From the NCBI GenBank assembly GCA_020161855.1, contig JAIUNJ010000008.1, forward strand, positions 62,001 to 126,000: 64,000 bases of DNA, written 5' to 3'. Position numbers and translations under genes: made by a program. Shown here one piece after another: positions 1-12,576 of this stretch (position 1 is its first letter; every line of letters starts with the position of its first letter). This stretch comes from Pseudomonadota bacterium (GTDB taxonomy: Bacteria; Pseudomonadota; Alphaproteobacteria; Rhizobiales; Aestuariivirgaceae). The notes under the pieces were generated by a model. That model was not told the DNA's origin and ran no database searches. It saw only the letters and a list, made by a program, of their open reading frames with translations.

Positions 1-402
1 CCGCTCGCCCGTTGCCCCAGCAGCAAATGCCGCCGCGCGGGTAAATGCGTCTCGCTGCTCTACGGGAAATACTGCCAGAAGACCCACATGGATCAGGAGG
101 CATTCCGCTGGCGCCTCTGCGACCGCATCGACGACATCATGCGCCGGTTGATCGGCAGCGAGTGGGATGAATTCTTGGCCCAGCCGCCAGCCGAACAATA
201 TCCCGTGCCTGGTCCGGAATGGAAGAAAGCGCTGAACGCCGCCTCCGAGCGCCTGGAGAAGGAGGCGCTTCTGAAATGGCAGCAGAAATGGGTAAGCGAA
301 CAGCAGGAAAAGGAGCGTCAGATGCTGGCTGCAAGGCAGGCGCGCAAAACGCGGGGAAAAGGGCATAAAGCTCTCGTAAACCGTGGCATTTCGCGCCCCT
401 GA
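1..402 (+). CDS. Hypothetical protein, 5' end outside the window
   Basis: The reading frame is open from the first base, so the gene is truncated at its N-terminus by the window edge; the ATG at 88 is probably internal. The visible part is about 133 residues. Upstream of that ATG it has a cysteine cluster (motifs RCPSSKC, AGKC and YC), which could bind zinc. The rest is acidic and basic helical sequence ending in a lysine/arginine-rich tail (residues like ARKTRGKGHK). I do not recognise the family. It ends 68 bases before the start of the lipoprotein gene on the same strand. Confidence 0.6.
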   Translation, partial: PLARCPSSKCRRAGKCVSLLYGKYCQKTHMDQEAFRWRLCDRIDDIMRRLIGSEWDEFLAQPPAEQYPVPGPEWKKALNAASERLEKEALLKWQQKWVSEQQEKERQMLAARQARKTRGKGHKALVNRGISRP

Positions 403-470
403 ATAACCACGTGTTAACCCAAATGCTGCCACATGCACTGAGCACACCCGCGACCATCAAGGGGATTTCC

Positions 471-1130
471 ATGAAGCACGCCATCACCGCCGTTCTGGCC
501 TCGAGCCTTCTTCTCGCAGCCTGCACCACCAACCCCTACACGGGCGAACAGCAGGTCTCGAAGGGCCTTCTCGGCGCAGGCACGGGCGCTGCCCTTGGTG
601 CGGCCACGGGTGCGATCCTCGGCCAGAACACATCGCTCAATACCCGCAAGGCCATGCTGGTCGGCGCGGGCCTCGGCGCACTCGCCGGTGGCGGCATCGG
701 CGTCTACATGGACAATCAGGAAGCCAAGCTGCGCCAGCGCCTGCAGAACTCCGGTGTCTCGGTCACGCGCGTGGGCGACAATATCGTCCTCAACATGCCG
801 TCGAACATCACCTTCGACACCGATCAGTCAAATCTCAAGCCGCAGTTCTATGACACGCTCAATTCCGTCGCCATCGTGCTGCGCGAATATGACCGCACCC
901 TGGTCGACGTGGTCGGTCACACCGACAGCGACGGCTCGTCTGACTACAATCTGCAACTCTCGCAGCGCCGCGCCTCTGCCGTCGCCCGCTACCTCACGGC
1001 ACAGCAGTTGAACCCGAACCGCTTCGCCGTTGAAGGCCGCGGCAAGGCCGAGCCTATTGCCTCAAACGCCACGGCGCAGGGCAAGGCCCAGAACCGCCGC
1101 GTCGAGATCACCATCGTCCCGCTGACCTAA
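471..1130 (+). CDS. OmpA-family outer-membrane lipoprotein with glycine-zipper domain
   Basis: A 219-residue lipoprotein. The N-terminus is a lipoprotein signal peptide with lipobox LLAAC, so Cys18 would be acylated. Residues 30-85 are rich in Gly/Ala with GxxxG repeats (GAGTGAALGAATGAILG, then AGLGALAGGGIG), a glycine-zipper membrane segment. The C-terminal 120 residues are an OmpA-like peptidoglycan-binding domain (VVGHTDSDGSSDYN, LSQRRASAV, NRRVEI). The architecture matches YiaD-type proteins that tie the outer membrane to the wall. ATG 471 was chosen over an earlier in-frame start because it begins the signal peptide and follows the purine-rich AAGGGG. Family assignment is secure; the specific role is inferred. 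Confidence 0.93.
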   Translation: MKHAITAVLASSLLLAACTTNPYTGEQQVSKGLLGAGTGAALGAATGAILGQNTSLNTRKAMLVGAGLGALAGGGIGVYMDNQEAKLRQRLQNSGVSVTRVGDNIVLNMPSNITFDTDQSNLKPQFYDTLNSVAIVLREYDRTLVDVVGHTDSDGSSDYNLQLSQRRASAVARYLTAQQLNPNRFAVEGRGKAEPIASNATAQGKAQNRRVEITIVPLT

Positions 1131-1221
1131 TCTCGCCGCTGATGCGCCCTCGCCCGCCGCAGGTGGGAGAGGCGTAAGGGCTCGTGACCGACACGTGAAC
1201 TTGCTGTAGAGCGCGGCCACC

Positions 1222-2172
1222 ATGACCGCCGCGCGCTTCACGCTCACCACCACACCTGCCCCGCTCGATGCGGCACAGGCAACGACCGATGTCATCGATG
1301 CCCACATCGCCATCGACGCACTGGCCGTCACGGTCAATGAGGTGGACGAGGACCGGGCGCTGTGGAGCGTCGTCGCCTATTTCGCCGAAGCGTCCGAAGC
1401 CGCCCATGCCCGCGATCTGCTGTCGCTGGAAGGCGCCGTGGTCGCCCCCCTGCCGGATGTCGATTGGGTACGGCAATCGCTGGAAGGCCTTGCCCCCGTC
1501 GCCGCCGGGCGCTTCTGGCTGCACGGCTCACATGATCGCGGCCGCCGCCGCGCCGGGGGCGTTTCGCTCGAGATCGATGCCGGCACTGCCTTTGGCACCG
1601 GCCACCACGGCACCACCGCAGGCTGCCTCCTTGCCCTCGACGGGATCCTGAAACGTGAGGCCCCGCAACGGGTCTTCGATCTGGGCTGCGGCACAGGCGT
1701 TCTCGCCATCGCTACCGCGCGCGCTACACGCCGCGCCGTGCTCGCCACCGACATTGATCCTGAAGCCGTGCGCGTGACGCGATTGAACGCTGCGCTCAAT
1801 GGCGTGGCCCCCCTGCTCCGCGCTCACACGGCAGCGGGCCTGCATCATCCAGCCGTCCGGCGGCACGCGCCCTATGACCTGATCTTCGCCAATATCCTCG
1901 CCCGCCCGCTGGTGGCCCTCGCCCCCGGTCTCTCAGGGCTTTTGTTGCCCGGCGGCCATCTTGTGCTGTCCGGCCTCACACGCGACCAGCTCCGCTGGAT
2001 CAAGGCCTGCTATCTCGCCCAGGGCCTGCGCCATGCCCGCACAATCGTCATGGGCAACTGGGTGGCGCTGGTCATGAAAAAGTCAGGAATAAATGTAAAA
2101 CGCCCGGCTCATGGAAGAGCCAGGCGTTTCAATTGTTCCAAGCGCGCTCCCGGTTGGGAGAGCGATCTTTAG
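1222..2172 (+). CDS. prmA: Ribosomal protein L11 methyltransferase
   Basis: A SAM-dependent enzyme that trimethylates ribosomal protein L11 in the cytosol. Residues 1-100 form the substrate-recognition domain and residues 110-290 the Rossmann methyltransferase. Visible motifs are GTAFGTGHHGTT, FDLGCGTGVLAIA (SAM motif I), DIDPEAV and the catalytic-loop type FANILARPL. Length is 316 residues against about 290 usual. The surplus is a C-terminal tail after the normal end (NWVALVMKK): the last 25 or so codons run through a strong inverted repeat at 2101-2126 and on to within 10 bases of the convergent DUF1127 gene. The tail therefore looks acquired by loss of the original stop codon. Confidence 0.95.
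   Translation: MTAARFTLTTTPAPLDAAQATTDVIDAHIAIDALAVTVNEVDEDRALWSVVAYFAEASEAAHARDLLSLEGAVVAPLPDVDWVRQSLEGLAPVAAGRFWLHGSHDRGRRRAGGVSLEIDAGTAFGTGHHGTTAGCLLALDGILKREAPQRVFDLGCGTGVLAIATARATRRAVLATDIDPEAVRVTRLNAALNGVAPLLRAHTAAGLHHPAVRRHAPYDLIFANILARPLVALAPGLSGLLLPGGHLVLSGLTRDQLRWIKACYLAQGLRHARTIVMGNWVALVMKKSGINVKRPAHGRARRFNCSKRAPGWESDL
2101..2126 (-). terminator. Intrinsic terminator, probably of the DUF1127 gene
   Basis: The ten-base arms CGCCCGGCTC and GAGCCAGGCG form a stem with one mismatch and a 6-base loop. On the minus strand the hairpin is followed by TTTTAC, and on the plus strand by TTTC, so it suits termination of the leftward DUF1127 transcript about 57 bases after its stop and may work both ways. 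It lies inside the 3' end of the prmA reading frame. Confidence 0.7.
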
Positions 2173-2182
2173 AACCGGCTTC

Positions 2183-2377
2183 TCAGCGGCCCCAGACGGA
2201 GCTCGAAATGTCGCCGCGGTTCAGGCCGATGTCCGCCAGGAGGCGGTCATCGAGCTGCTGCAGCTGGCGCTCGGCGCGGCTGCGGGCAAGGTAGGCCCGC
2301 ACGCGGCTCATCAGGCCCGGCGTGGCGCCAAGGCCCTGGTTGCGAATGGTTTCGCGGCTCAAGGTAATCGTGGTCAT
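2183..2377 (-). CDS. DUF1127 small protein (YjiS-like)
   Basis: A 64-residue basic protein. The second half carries the DUF1127 signature (RAERQLQQLDDRLLADIGLNR), a short helical domain very common in Alphaproteobacteria. In Rhizobiales some members are linked to phosphate and stress responses or RNA metabolism; no function can be assigned here. It is convergent with prmA, with stop codons about 10 bases apart. AGAAGA precedes ATG 2377 as ribosome-binding site. The upstream region is long and holds palindromes (separate entries). Confidence 0.9.
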   Translation of the reverse strand: MTTITLSRETIRNQGLGATPGLMSRVRAYLARSRAERQLQQLDDRLLADIGLNRGDISSSVWGR

Positions 2378-2734
2378 CTTTCTTCTCCAAATATGTGGCG
2401 GATCAGCCTTGGCTTTCTCCGCAGAATCTTTCTTGTGCGCTGCACAATGTTGGCGCCGATATATGAGGCAAAATGCCTAAAAACCAGCGAGGCTTTGACC
2501 GAGTGAATATGCGTAAAACGCATATCTCTGTTCATCGCTCATTAACCACCGTGCCGTGCAATGAAGCATGTATAAATGCTAATTATGACGGTAATTTAGC
2601 AAAAAGAAGCAACAACAGGGAAGTTGTCGTCACGGGCGCAGCCTCCCCATCGAACAGGTCGCAAACCGGGAATCGGTCGAAAACCGACCAAAATCTATGC
2701 AGTAAGGTTATGTCGCCTCGTTTTGCATCGCACA
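2378..2734. other. Non-coding stretch upstream of the DUF1127 gene
   Basis: About 357 bases between the DUF1127 start and the csp terminator, locally A/T-rich, with no convincing gene on either strand. It contains three inverted repeats: AGGCA-aaa-TGCCT at 2466-2478, a perfect 19-bp palindrome at 2507-2525, and GGTCG-aaaac-CGACC near 2677-2691. It presumably holds the DUF1127 promoter and its control sites; a small RNA is possible but cannot be shown. Confidence 0.5.
2507..2525. promoter_or_regulatory. Perfect palindrome ATATGCGT-aaa-ACGCATAT
   Basis: Eight-base arms separated by three adenines, exact on both sides, about 130 bases upstream of the DUF1127 start. The form suits a dimeric repressor operator or a short hairpin. 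The regulator is unknown. Confidence 0.5.
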
Positions 2735-2762
2735 CAAAAAATGCCCGGCGCAGGCCGGGCAT
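2735..2762 (-). terminator. Rho-independent terminator of the cold-shock gene
   Basis: Read leftward, GATGCCCGGC-ctg-GCCGGGCAT is a perfect GC-rich stem followed by a run of six T residues (AAAAAA at 2735-2740 on the plus strand). It lies about 30 bases after the csp stop codon. Confidence 0.9.
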
Positions 2763-2790
2763 CTGAATCTCAATTCAGTCTGATATCGGA

Positions 2791-3000
2791 TCAGGAAACG
2801 ACGAGGTTGCCAGCCGACTGACGTCCGGTACGCTTGTCGGTGATCAGCTCGAAGCTGATCTTCTGGCCATCCTTGAGCCCCTTCAGACCCGCACGTTCAA
2901 CAGCCGAGACGTGAACGAAGATATCCTTGCCGCCATCATCCGGCTGGATAAACCCGTAGCCCTTCTGGGTATTGAACCATTTCACAGTGCCGCTTGCCAT
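2791..3000 (-). CDS. Cold-shock protein (CspA family)
   Basis: A 69-residue single cold-shock domain that binds single-stranded RNA and DNA and acts as an RNA chaperone. RNP1 (KGYGFIQ) and RNP2 (DIFVHV) are both intact, and the start [10 protein letters not shown] is canonical. AAGGA lies 9-13 bases upstream of ATG 3000. About 220 bases separate it from the divergent aminopeptidase gene, which leaves room for the long 5' leader typical of csp mRNAs. On the minus strand TTGCAT and CATATT, 17 bases apart near 3160-3180, are a weak promoter candidate. It has its own terminator downstream. Confidence 0.96.
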   Translation of the reverse strand: MASGTVKWFNTQKGYGFIQPDDGGKDIFVHVSAVERAGLKGLKDGQKISFELITDKRTGRQSAGNLVVS

Positions 3001-3224
3001 AGAGAGCAGTCCTTCAGTTGCGTTGCGTTAGGCTTGGTAGGTGTATCGACGCCGCACAAACCTTGTCGAAAAGTGGGGGCGTCGTGCAAGCGCAAGCAGC
3101 AAGGCAAGCGAAAGCGGCCAAACGTCCGGCCAATAGTCGATGTAAAAAATATGATACAAGCGCGTGAAGCATGCAAGGGGTGCGTATAAGTCATAATAGA
3201 CTATCATCGCGTTTCGAAGGATGA

Positions 3225-5075
3225 GTGACGCCAATGGCACAGGCTCAGCAAGATATAACCAAGAAACGCCTCACAGCATTGCGCGCGGCGATGAAAAAGC
3301 AGGCGCTCGACGCCTATCTCATCCCGCGTCAGGATGAGTATCAAGGTGAGTATGTTGGAGCTTATGCAGAACGCCTGAAGTGGCTGACTGGCTTTGCAGG
3401 CTCATGGGGCGTGGCCATCGTCACCCAGAAGAAGGCGCTCATCTTCGTCGATGGCCGCTATACGCTTCAGGTCCGCGAGCAGATCGACACCAAGCTTATC
3501 GAACCGCACCACCTGATGGAGGAACCACCCTCCCGCTGGCTTCAGGAGAATTTCGGAAAGGGTGCCAGGATCGGTTTTGACCCGCGCGTCACGTCTATTG
3601 CCGAAGCGCGCCGTCTTCAGGATGCCCTGGCAAAGAGCGGCGCCAAGCTTGTGCCGGTTGCCCGCAATCTGGTCGACGTCATATGGGACGACCAGCCGCC
3701 GCGTCCGTCCAATCCGGCCTTCGTGCATCCGGAAACCTTTGCCGGCCGCAGCGTAGCCCAGAAGCTCGACGACATCGCCAAGGTCCTCAAGTCACAGAAT
3801 GCTTCAGCGACCGTGCTCGGCGATCCGGCCTCCGTTTGCTGGCTTCTCAATCTGCGCGGCAGCGATACGCCCTGCACGCCTTTCCTGCTGGCCTATGCCA
3901 TTGTCACCGCCAAGGCGCGCGCCACGCTCTACGTTGCGCCGTCCCGCATCCCGGCGGAACTGCGCAAGGCCCTCGCCCCGCGCGTGAAGATCGCAAGGCC
4001 GGAGCAGTTCGAGGCCGATCTCCGCGCCATGGGCAAGGCAAAGCAGCGCGTGTCGCTCGACGGCAATCTCGTCTCCGAACAGGCCCGTCTGCTGCTGTCC
4101 AAGGCCGGTGCGTCGATTCTCGAAGCGCAGGACCCCTGCGTTCTTCCCAAGGCCCGCAAAAACGAAATTGAACAGCAGGGCGCGCGCGATGCGCAACTGC
4201 GTGATGGCGCGGCCCTTTCGTCGTTTCTCTGCTGGGTCGATGAAAATGCCACGCTTGGCGGCGTCACCGAACTCACGGCGGCCGAAAGGCTGCGCGCCTT
4301 CCGCGAAACCACAGGCAAGTTGCGCGATCTTTCTTTTGAATCGATTTCCGCCTCCGGCCCCAATGCCGCCATCCCTCACTATCACCTGAAGCCGGGCACG
4401 GAACGCCCATTGCGCGCCGGTGAGATCTACCTGATCGACTCAGGCGGGCAGTATCAGGACGGCACCACCGACGTCACCCGCACGATGATGATTGGTCCGT
4501 CTACGGATGAAATCCGTGACCGTTTCACGCGCGTGCTCAAGGGCATGATCGGGGTCAGCCTGCTGCGTTTTCCCAAGGGTACGACAGGCGCGCATATCGA
4601 TGCCATCGCCCGCGCAGCGCTCTGGAAGGCCGGCCTCGACTTCGATCATGGCACCGGCCATGGCGTTGGCAGCTATCTCTCCGTGCATGAAGGGCCTGCC
4701 CGCATCAGCAAGACCGGCCATGTGGCCCTGGAGCCGGGCATGCTGCTCTCCAATGAACCTGGCTATTACAAGAGTGGCCATTTCGGTATCCGCACGGAGA
4801 ACCTGCTGATCGTAACGCCTCCCGCAAAACTTGAGAGCGGCGACCGCGAGATGCTGGGCTTCGAAACAGTCACCCTCGCCCCCATCGACCGCAAGCTCAT
4901 TGTTGTGCCACTGCTCACGCGTGAGGAACTGGACTGGCTCAATGCCTATCACGCCCGCGTGCTGAACGAGATTTCACCGCTCGTCAGCGAGGCCACGAAG
5001 CACTGGCTGGAGACAGCCTGCGCGCCGCTCAGCCCAAGAGATGGCGAAGCAGAACGACGCTGGCCATACCTGTAG
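3225..5075 (+). CDS. pepP: Xaa-Pro aminopeptidase (M24B family)
   Basis: A 616-residue cytosolic metallopeptidase that removes an N-terminal residue preceding proline. The three-domain layout is typical of the long form: two creatinase/prolidase N-terminal domains (about 1-150 and 160-320) and a pita-bread catalytic domain (about 325-560). Metal ligands are visible as Asp in YLIDSGGQ and GTTDVTRT, His in GTGHGVGSY, and Glu in SNEPGYY and RTENLL. GTG 3225 and ATG 3234 are both possible starts; GAAGG at 3216-3220 favours the first. The C-terminal tail overlaps the convergent azlD gene by 47 bases, which is unusual for two conserved genes. The gene symbol rests on family resemblance. Confidence 0.92.
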   Translation: MTPMAQAQQDITKKRLTALRAAMKKQALDAYLIPRQDEYQGEYVGAYAERLKWLTGFAGSWGVAIVTQKKALIFVDGRYTLQVREQIDTKLIEPHHLMEEPPSRWLQENFGKGARIGFDPRVTSIAEARRLQDALAKSGAKLVPVARNLVDVIWDDQPPRPSNPAFVHPETFAGRSVAQKLDDIAKVLKSQNASATVLGDPASVCWLLNLRGSDTPCTPFLLAYAIVTAKARATLYVAPSRIPAELRKALAPRVKIARPEQFEADLRAMGKAKQRVSLDGNLVSEQARLLLSKAGASILEAQDPCVLPKARKNEIEQQGARDAQLRDGAALSSFLCWVDENATLGGVTELTAAERLRAFRETTGKLRDLSFESISASGPNAAIPHYHLKPGTERPLRAGEIYLIDSGGQYQDGTTDVTRTMMIGPSTDEIRDRFTRVLKGMIGVSLLRFPKGTTGAHIDAIARAALWKAGLDFDHGTGHGVGSYLSVHEGPARISKTGHVALEPGMLLSNEPGYYKSGHFGIRTENLLIVTPPAKLESGDREMLGFETVTLAPIDRKLIVVPLLTREELDWLNAYHARVLNEISPLVSEATKHWLETACAPLSPRDGEAERRWPYL

Positions 5076-5330
5076 CAATGCTGACCAACAAAGGCGCGCG
5101 CATCAGGGCAACAGCCAGTGTCACAGCGCCGGCAAGCATCTCCGGCAGGCCCTGAAGGAAAACGGCTGGCGCAATCACGGCAGTCAGAATGGCCGGTGGA
5201 ACAGCATCCATGGCAGCCTTCATCCGGCCCTCTACGGCCACGCCACGCAGCAGCCAATAGCCAAGCGTACGCGAGCCATAGGTGGCAAGACCGAGCACCA
5301 GCACAGTGAGATAGAAGCTCATGTCGCCGT

Positions 5331-5334
<4 letters not shown>
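5029..5334 (-). CDS. azlD: AzlD-family branched-chain amino acid exporter subunit
   Basis: A 101-residue integral membrane protein with three to four hydrophobic segments (FYLTVLVLGLATYGSRTLGYW, PPAILTAVIAPAVFL, and further ones). It forms a two-subunit exporter with AzlC for branched-chain amino acids; the actual substrate here is inferred from the family. Its ATG overlaps the azlC stop codon in ATGA, so the two are translationally coupled. The 3' end overlaps the convergent aminopeptidase gene by 47 bases. Confidence 0.9.
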
Positions 5335-9761
<4,427 letters not shown>

Positions 9762-9818
9762 GACCGGCTTATAGCCAGCCCGGTTGAATCGCGCGAGTGG
9801 TGAGGAAGATGCCTTGGA

Positions 9819-10721
9819 TCAGCCGTTGGACGGCCGGGCGCGGGAGAAGGCCCGGGATATCCAGGACGATTCGCTGGCAACAGGCGCCTGCCCGTCAGAC
9901 CCGACCAGCGTATAGGCGTCTTTGTACCATTGGCTGTTGGGGAAATTGTAGCCGAGCACGGCGGCAGCAGTCTGCGCCTCCGACCTGATGCCCAGGGCAA
10001 GATAGCTCTCCGCGAGGCGGTAGAGGGCTTCAGGGGTATGCGTGCTGGTCTGATAGAGTTCAACAACCGTCCGGAAACGGTTGATCGCTGCGGTATAGGC
10101 ACCGCGCTTGGCATAGAAACGGCCGATCTCCATTTCCTTGGCCGCTAGGCGGTCGCGCGCCAGAAGTGCCTTCTGCTTGGCGTCAGCCGCATATTTTGAA
10201 TCAGGAAAGCGCTGGGCAACTTCCTCCAGGGCATCGACGGCTTTGGACGTGCGGCTCTGGTCGCGGCGAACATCGGAGATGCGTTCGTAGTCGGAAAGCG
10301 CCTTGATATAGTAGGCGTAAGGCGCGTCCTTGTGGCCGGGATGCAGCGAGATGAAGCGGTCCGCAGCATTGATGGCGTCGTCATAGGAATTGCGCGAATA
10401 CGCGGCAAAGGCCTGCATCAGGATCGCCTTGGTCGCCCACTTGGAATAGGGATGTTTGCGCTCGACATCGGCAAACTTCTTCTGTGCCTGGGACCACGAT
10501 CCGCGATTCAGCGCCTCAAGGCCACCGTTGTAGAGTTCCGCCACAGCGGCTTCATCGGCAGCGTCTGTGCTTGGCGACATGGCGCTGGACGCAATGTCGA
10601 CTTTCGGTTCCTTGTCGCGGTTGAAGACGTCCTTGAGCAGGCTGCCTCCAGAAGAGCAACCGCTCGCTGCCAGACTCATGGCGAGAAGGCCAATGGCGTA
10701 TCGCAGGCGTATGGTCATCAC
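9819..10721 (-). CDS. bamD: Outer-membrane assembly lipoprotein BamD (ComL)
   Basis: A 300-residue lipoprotein of the BAM complex that inserts beta-barrel proteins into the outer membrane. The signal peptide ends in a lipobox-like LAASGC about residue 22. The body is a series of TPR repeats (AVAELYNGGLEALNRG, KHPYSKWATKAILMQAFAAY, and a later LYRLAESYLALG). It sits just after ftsZ, as in most Alphaproteobacteria (there often interrupted by lpxC, which is not present here). A hairpin at 10811-10838 separates it from ftsZ, so it may be only partly co-transcribed. Confidence 0.95.
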   Translation of the reverse strand: MMTIRLRYAIGLLAMSLAASGCSSGGSLLKDVFNRDKEPKVDIASSAMSPSTDAADEAAVAELYNGGLEALNRGSWSQAQKKFADVERKHPYSKWATKAILMQAFAAYSRNSYDDAINAADRFISLHPGHKDAPYAYYIKALSDYERISDVRRDQSRTSKAVDALEEVAQRFPDSKYAADAKQKALLARDRLAAKEMEIGRFYAKRGAYTAAINRFRTVVELYQTSTHTPEALYRLAESYLALGIRSEAQTAAAVLGYNFPNSQWYKDAYTLVGSDGQAPVASESSWISRAFSRARPSNG

Positions 10722-10810
10722 TTCCGGTGCAATCGAATTTCAGGGCTAGCCCAGCCCCCTTTAGCTTCAGGAGCCCCCGCCGTGAAGACCCGCAGCTGCT
10801 TCACAGGTCA

Positions 10811-10838
10811 AACCCGGCAGAAGTGTGACCGCCGGGTT
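10811..10838 (-). terminator. Hairpin between ftsZ and bamD
   Basis: Perfect eight-base arms AACCCGGC and GCCGGGTT flank a 12-base loop, about 30 bases past the ftsZ stop. There is no long T run, so it may be an attenuator or an mRNA-stabilising end rather than a full terminator. Confidence 0.55.
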
Positions 10839-10867
10839 CAGGGCCTTGCAGCCGGGGACAACCGCTC

Positions 10868-12379
10868 TTAGCCGTTGGCCTGCCGGCGCAGGAAGGCCGG
10901 AATGGCCAACTGATCGTCTTCATAGGCTGGTTCAGCGTAGGTAGCCTGCTGCGGCGCCTGCGGTGCCGGGCGAGCCGTCCGAGGAGCTGCCGCGGTCATC
11001 TTGGGTTCAGCGCGACGCACGGCCGGGGCCGGAGCGGCCTCCAGCTGTTCCTCGCGGCGGCCAAGCCCGACATTGGCAAGGCGCTCGAAGATGCCCGGCT
11101 TCTTGCGGGTGGCATGCTCAGCGATATGTTCGATGCGGTTCTGCTGCGCCGCAACCTGACGCTGGGCGATCGCCGGGAACTCTTCCAGCGGCGGAATGCG
11201 GTGATTGCCAGCCTGTTCGGCATGGGCTGCCTGCTGGTGATAGACAGGCGCTTCTTCTACCACAGGCGCAGCAGGCACCGGAGCACGGACGGCCATCGGG
11301 GCGGGCTTCACAACCTTCACAGGTTCTGGCTGCTTCGCGACCGGGTAGACAACCGGCCGGACGGGCTCCTTCGGAATGGCAGCCTCAGCGTCCGAAGACT
11401 TATTCAGGAAGGCCTCCTGGGCCAGTCCTGTCGCCACCACGGAAACGCGCATCGTGCCCTCGAGGGCATCGTCGAATGTGGCACCAAGGATGATATTGGC
11501 TTCCGGATCCACTTCCTCGCGGATGCGCGTCGCAGCTTCATCGACTTCATACAGCGTCAGGTCCGGACCACCGGTGATCGAGATCAGCAGGCCGCGGGCG
11601 CCACGCATGCAGACATCGTCCAGCAGCGGATTGGCAATGGCAGCTTCGGCCGCTTCAATGGCGCGCTTCTCGCCAGAGGCCTCGCCGGTGCCCATCATCG
11701 CCTTGCCCATCTCGCTCATGATGGCGCGGACGTCGGCGAAATCGAGATTGATCAGGCCTTCCTTCGTCATCAGCTCGGTAATCGAGGCAACACCCGAGTA
11801 GAGCACCTGATCAGCCATTGCAAAGGCCGCGGCAAAGGTTGTCTTCTCGTTGGCAACGCGGAACAGGTTCTGGTTGGGGATGACGATGAGCGTGTCGACG
11901 TATTTCTGCAGCTCTTCGATGCCGCGCTCTGCAGTCAACATCCGGCGCGCACCTTCAAAATGGAACGGCTTGGTGACAACACCAACTGTCAAGACGCCCT
12001 GCTCTTTCGCAGCGCGGGCAATGATCGGCGCCGCACCCGTACCGGTGCCACCGCCCATGCCGGCAGTGATGAAGCACATGTGAGCACCAGCCAGGTGGTC
12101 GAGAATTTCGGGGAGCGCTTCTTCGGCAGCTGCTGCGCCGATCTGCGGCTGCGAGCCTGCACCAAGGCCCTGTGTGAGCGCCGTACCCATCTGCACGCGA
12201 CGCTGGGCAGCATTCTGCAGCAGCGCCTGCGCGTCGGTATTCGCCACCACAAACTCAACCCCGTCGAGACGGCTCTCGATCATGTTGTTGACGGCGTTGC
12301 CACCTGCCCCGCCCACGCCAAAGACGGTGATCCTGGGCTTCAGCTCGTTCAGGTTGGGGACGGTGAGATTGATGGTCAT
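10868..12379 (-). CDS. ftsZ: Cell division GTPase FtsZ
   Basis: A 503-residue tubulin homologue that forms the division ring. The nucleotide-binding loop GGGTGTG (in [12 protein letters not shown], near residue 110) and the N-terminal [11 protein letters not shown] are intact. Residues 1-320 are the GTPase core. About 320-480 is a long, variable Pro/Ala/Gln-rich linker typical of Alphaproteobacteria. The C-terminal conserved peptide [13 protein letters not shown] is the FtsA-binding tail. ATG 12379 is preferred over an upstream in-frame start because MTINLTVPN is the usual beginning. The 197 bases up to ftsA hold candidate CtrA and GANTC sites (separate entries), so ftsZ probably has its own cell-cycle promoter. 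Confidence 0.98.
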   Translation of the reverse strand: MTINLTVPNLNELKPRITVFGVGGAGGNAVNNMIESRLDGVEFVVANTDAQALLQNAAQRRVQMGTALTQGLGAGSQPQIGAAAAEEALPEILDHLAGAHMCFITAGMGGGTGTGAAPIIARAAKEQGVLTVGVVTKPFHFEGARRMLTAERGIEELQKYVDTLIVIPNQNLFRVANEKTTFAAAFAMADQVLYSGVASITELMTKEGLINLDFADVRAIMSEMGKAMMGTGEASGEKRAIEAAEAAIANPLLDDVCMRGARGLLISITGGPDLTLYEVDEAATRIREEVDPEANIILGATFDDALEGTMRVSVVATGLAQEAFLNKSSDAEAAIPKEPVRPVVYPVAKQPEPVKVVKPAPMAVRAPVPAAPVVEEAPVYHQQAAHAEQAGNHRIPPLEEFPAIAQRQVAAQQNRIEHIAEHATRKKPGIFERLANVGLGRREEQLEAAPAPAVRRAEPKMTAAAPRTARPAPQAPQQATYAEPAYEDDQLAIPAFLRRQANG

Positions 12380-12428
12380 GACGCAGTTCCGGTGCTGATT
12401 TGGGTGGCCCAACAATGTTGAGCAAACC

Positions 12429-12454
12429 CTAAGAAATGGTTAACGACTGCTAAC
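12429..12454. promoter_or_regulatory. Candidate CtrA-binding sites upstream of ftsZ
   Basis: On the minus strand 12443-12429 reads TTAA-N7-TTAG, one base off the CtrA consensus TTAA-N7-TTAA. Sharing the same TTAA, the plus strand reads TTAA-N7-TAAC at 12440-12454. The pair lies 50-75 bases before the ftsZ start. CtrA control of ftsZ is established in Caulobacter; here it is inferred from sequence only. Confidence 0.5.
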
Positions 12455-12480
12455 CAAGAGGGTGCAATTCGCTGAAAAAT

Positions 12481-12497
12481 TGAGTCAATTTGACTCA
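12481..12497. promoter_or_regulatory. GANTC double-site palindrome upstream of ftsZ
   Basis: TGAGTCAA-T-TTGACTCA is a perfect 17-bp palindrome containing GAGTC (12482-12486) and GACTC (12492-12496), both GANTC sites for the alphaproteobacterial methylase CcrM. It is about 100 bases before the ftsZ start. A copy differing only at the central base lies at 43785-43801 in the integrated element. Confidence 0.65.
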
Positions 12498-12576
12498 GTC
12501 CGTTAAGATTGACACCACCAAGCAGACGCCCTGCCCAGCCGGTGAATGCCTCCGGTCGACAGCGTGTATCGATTGT

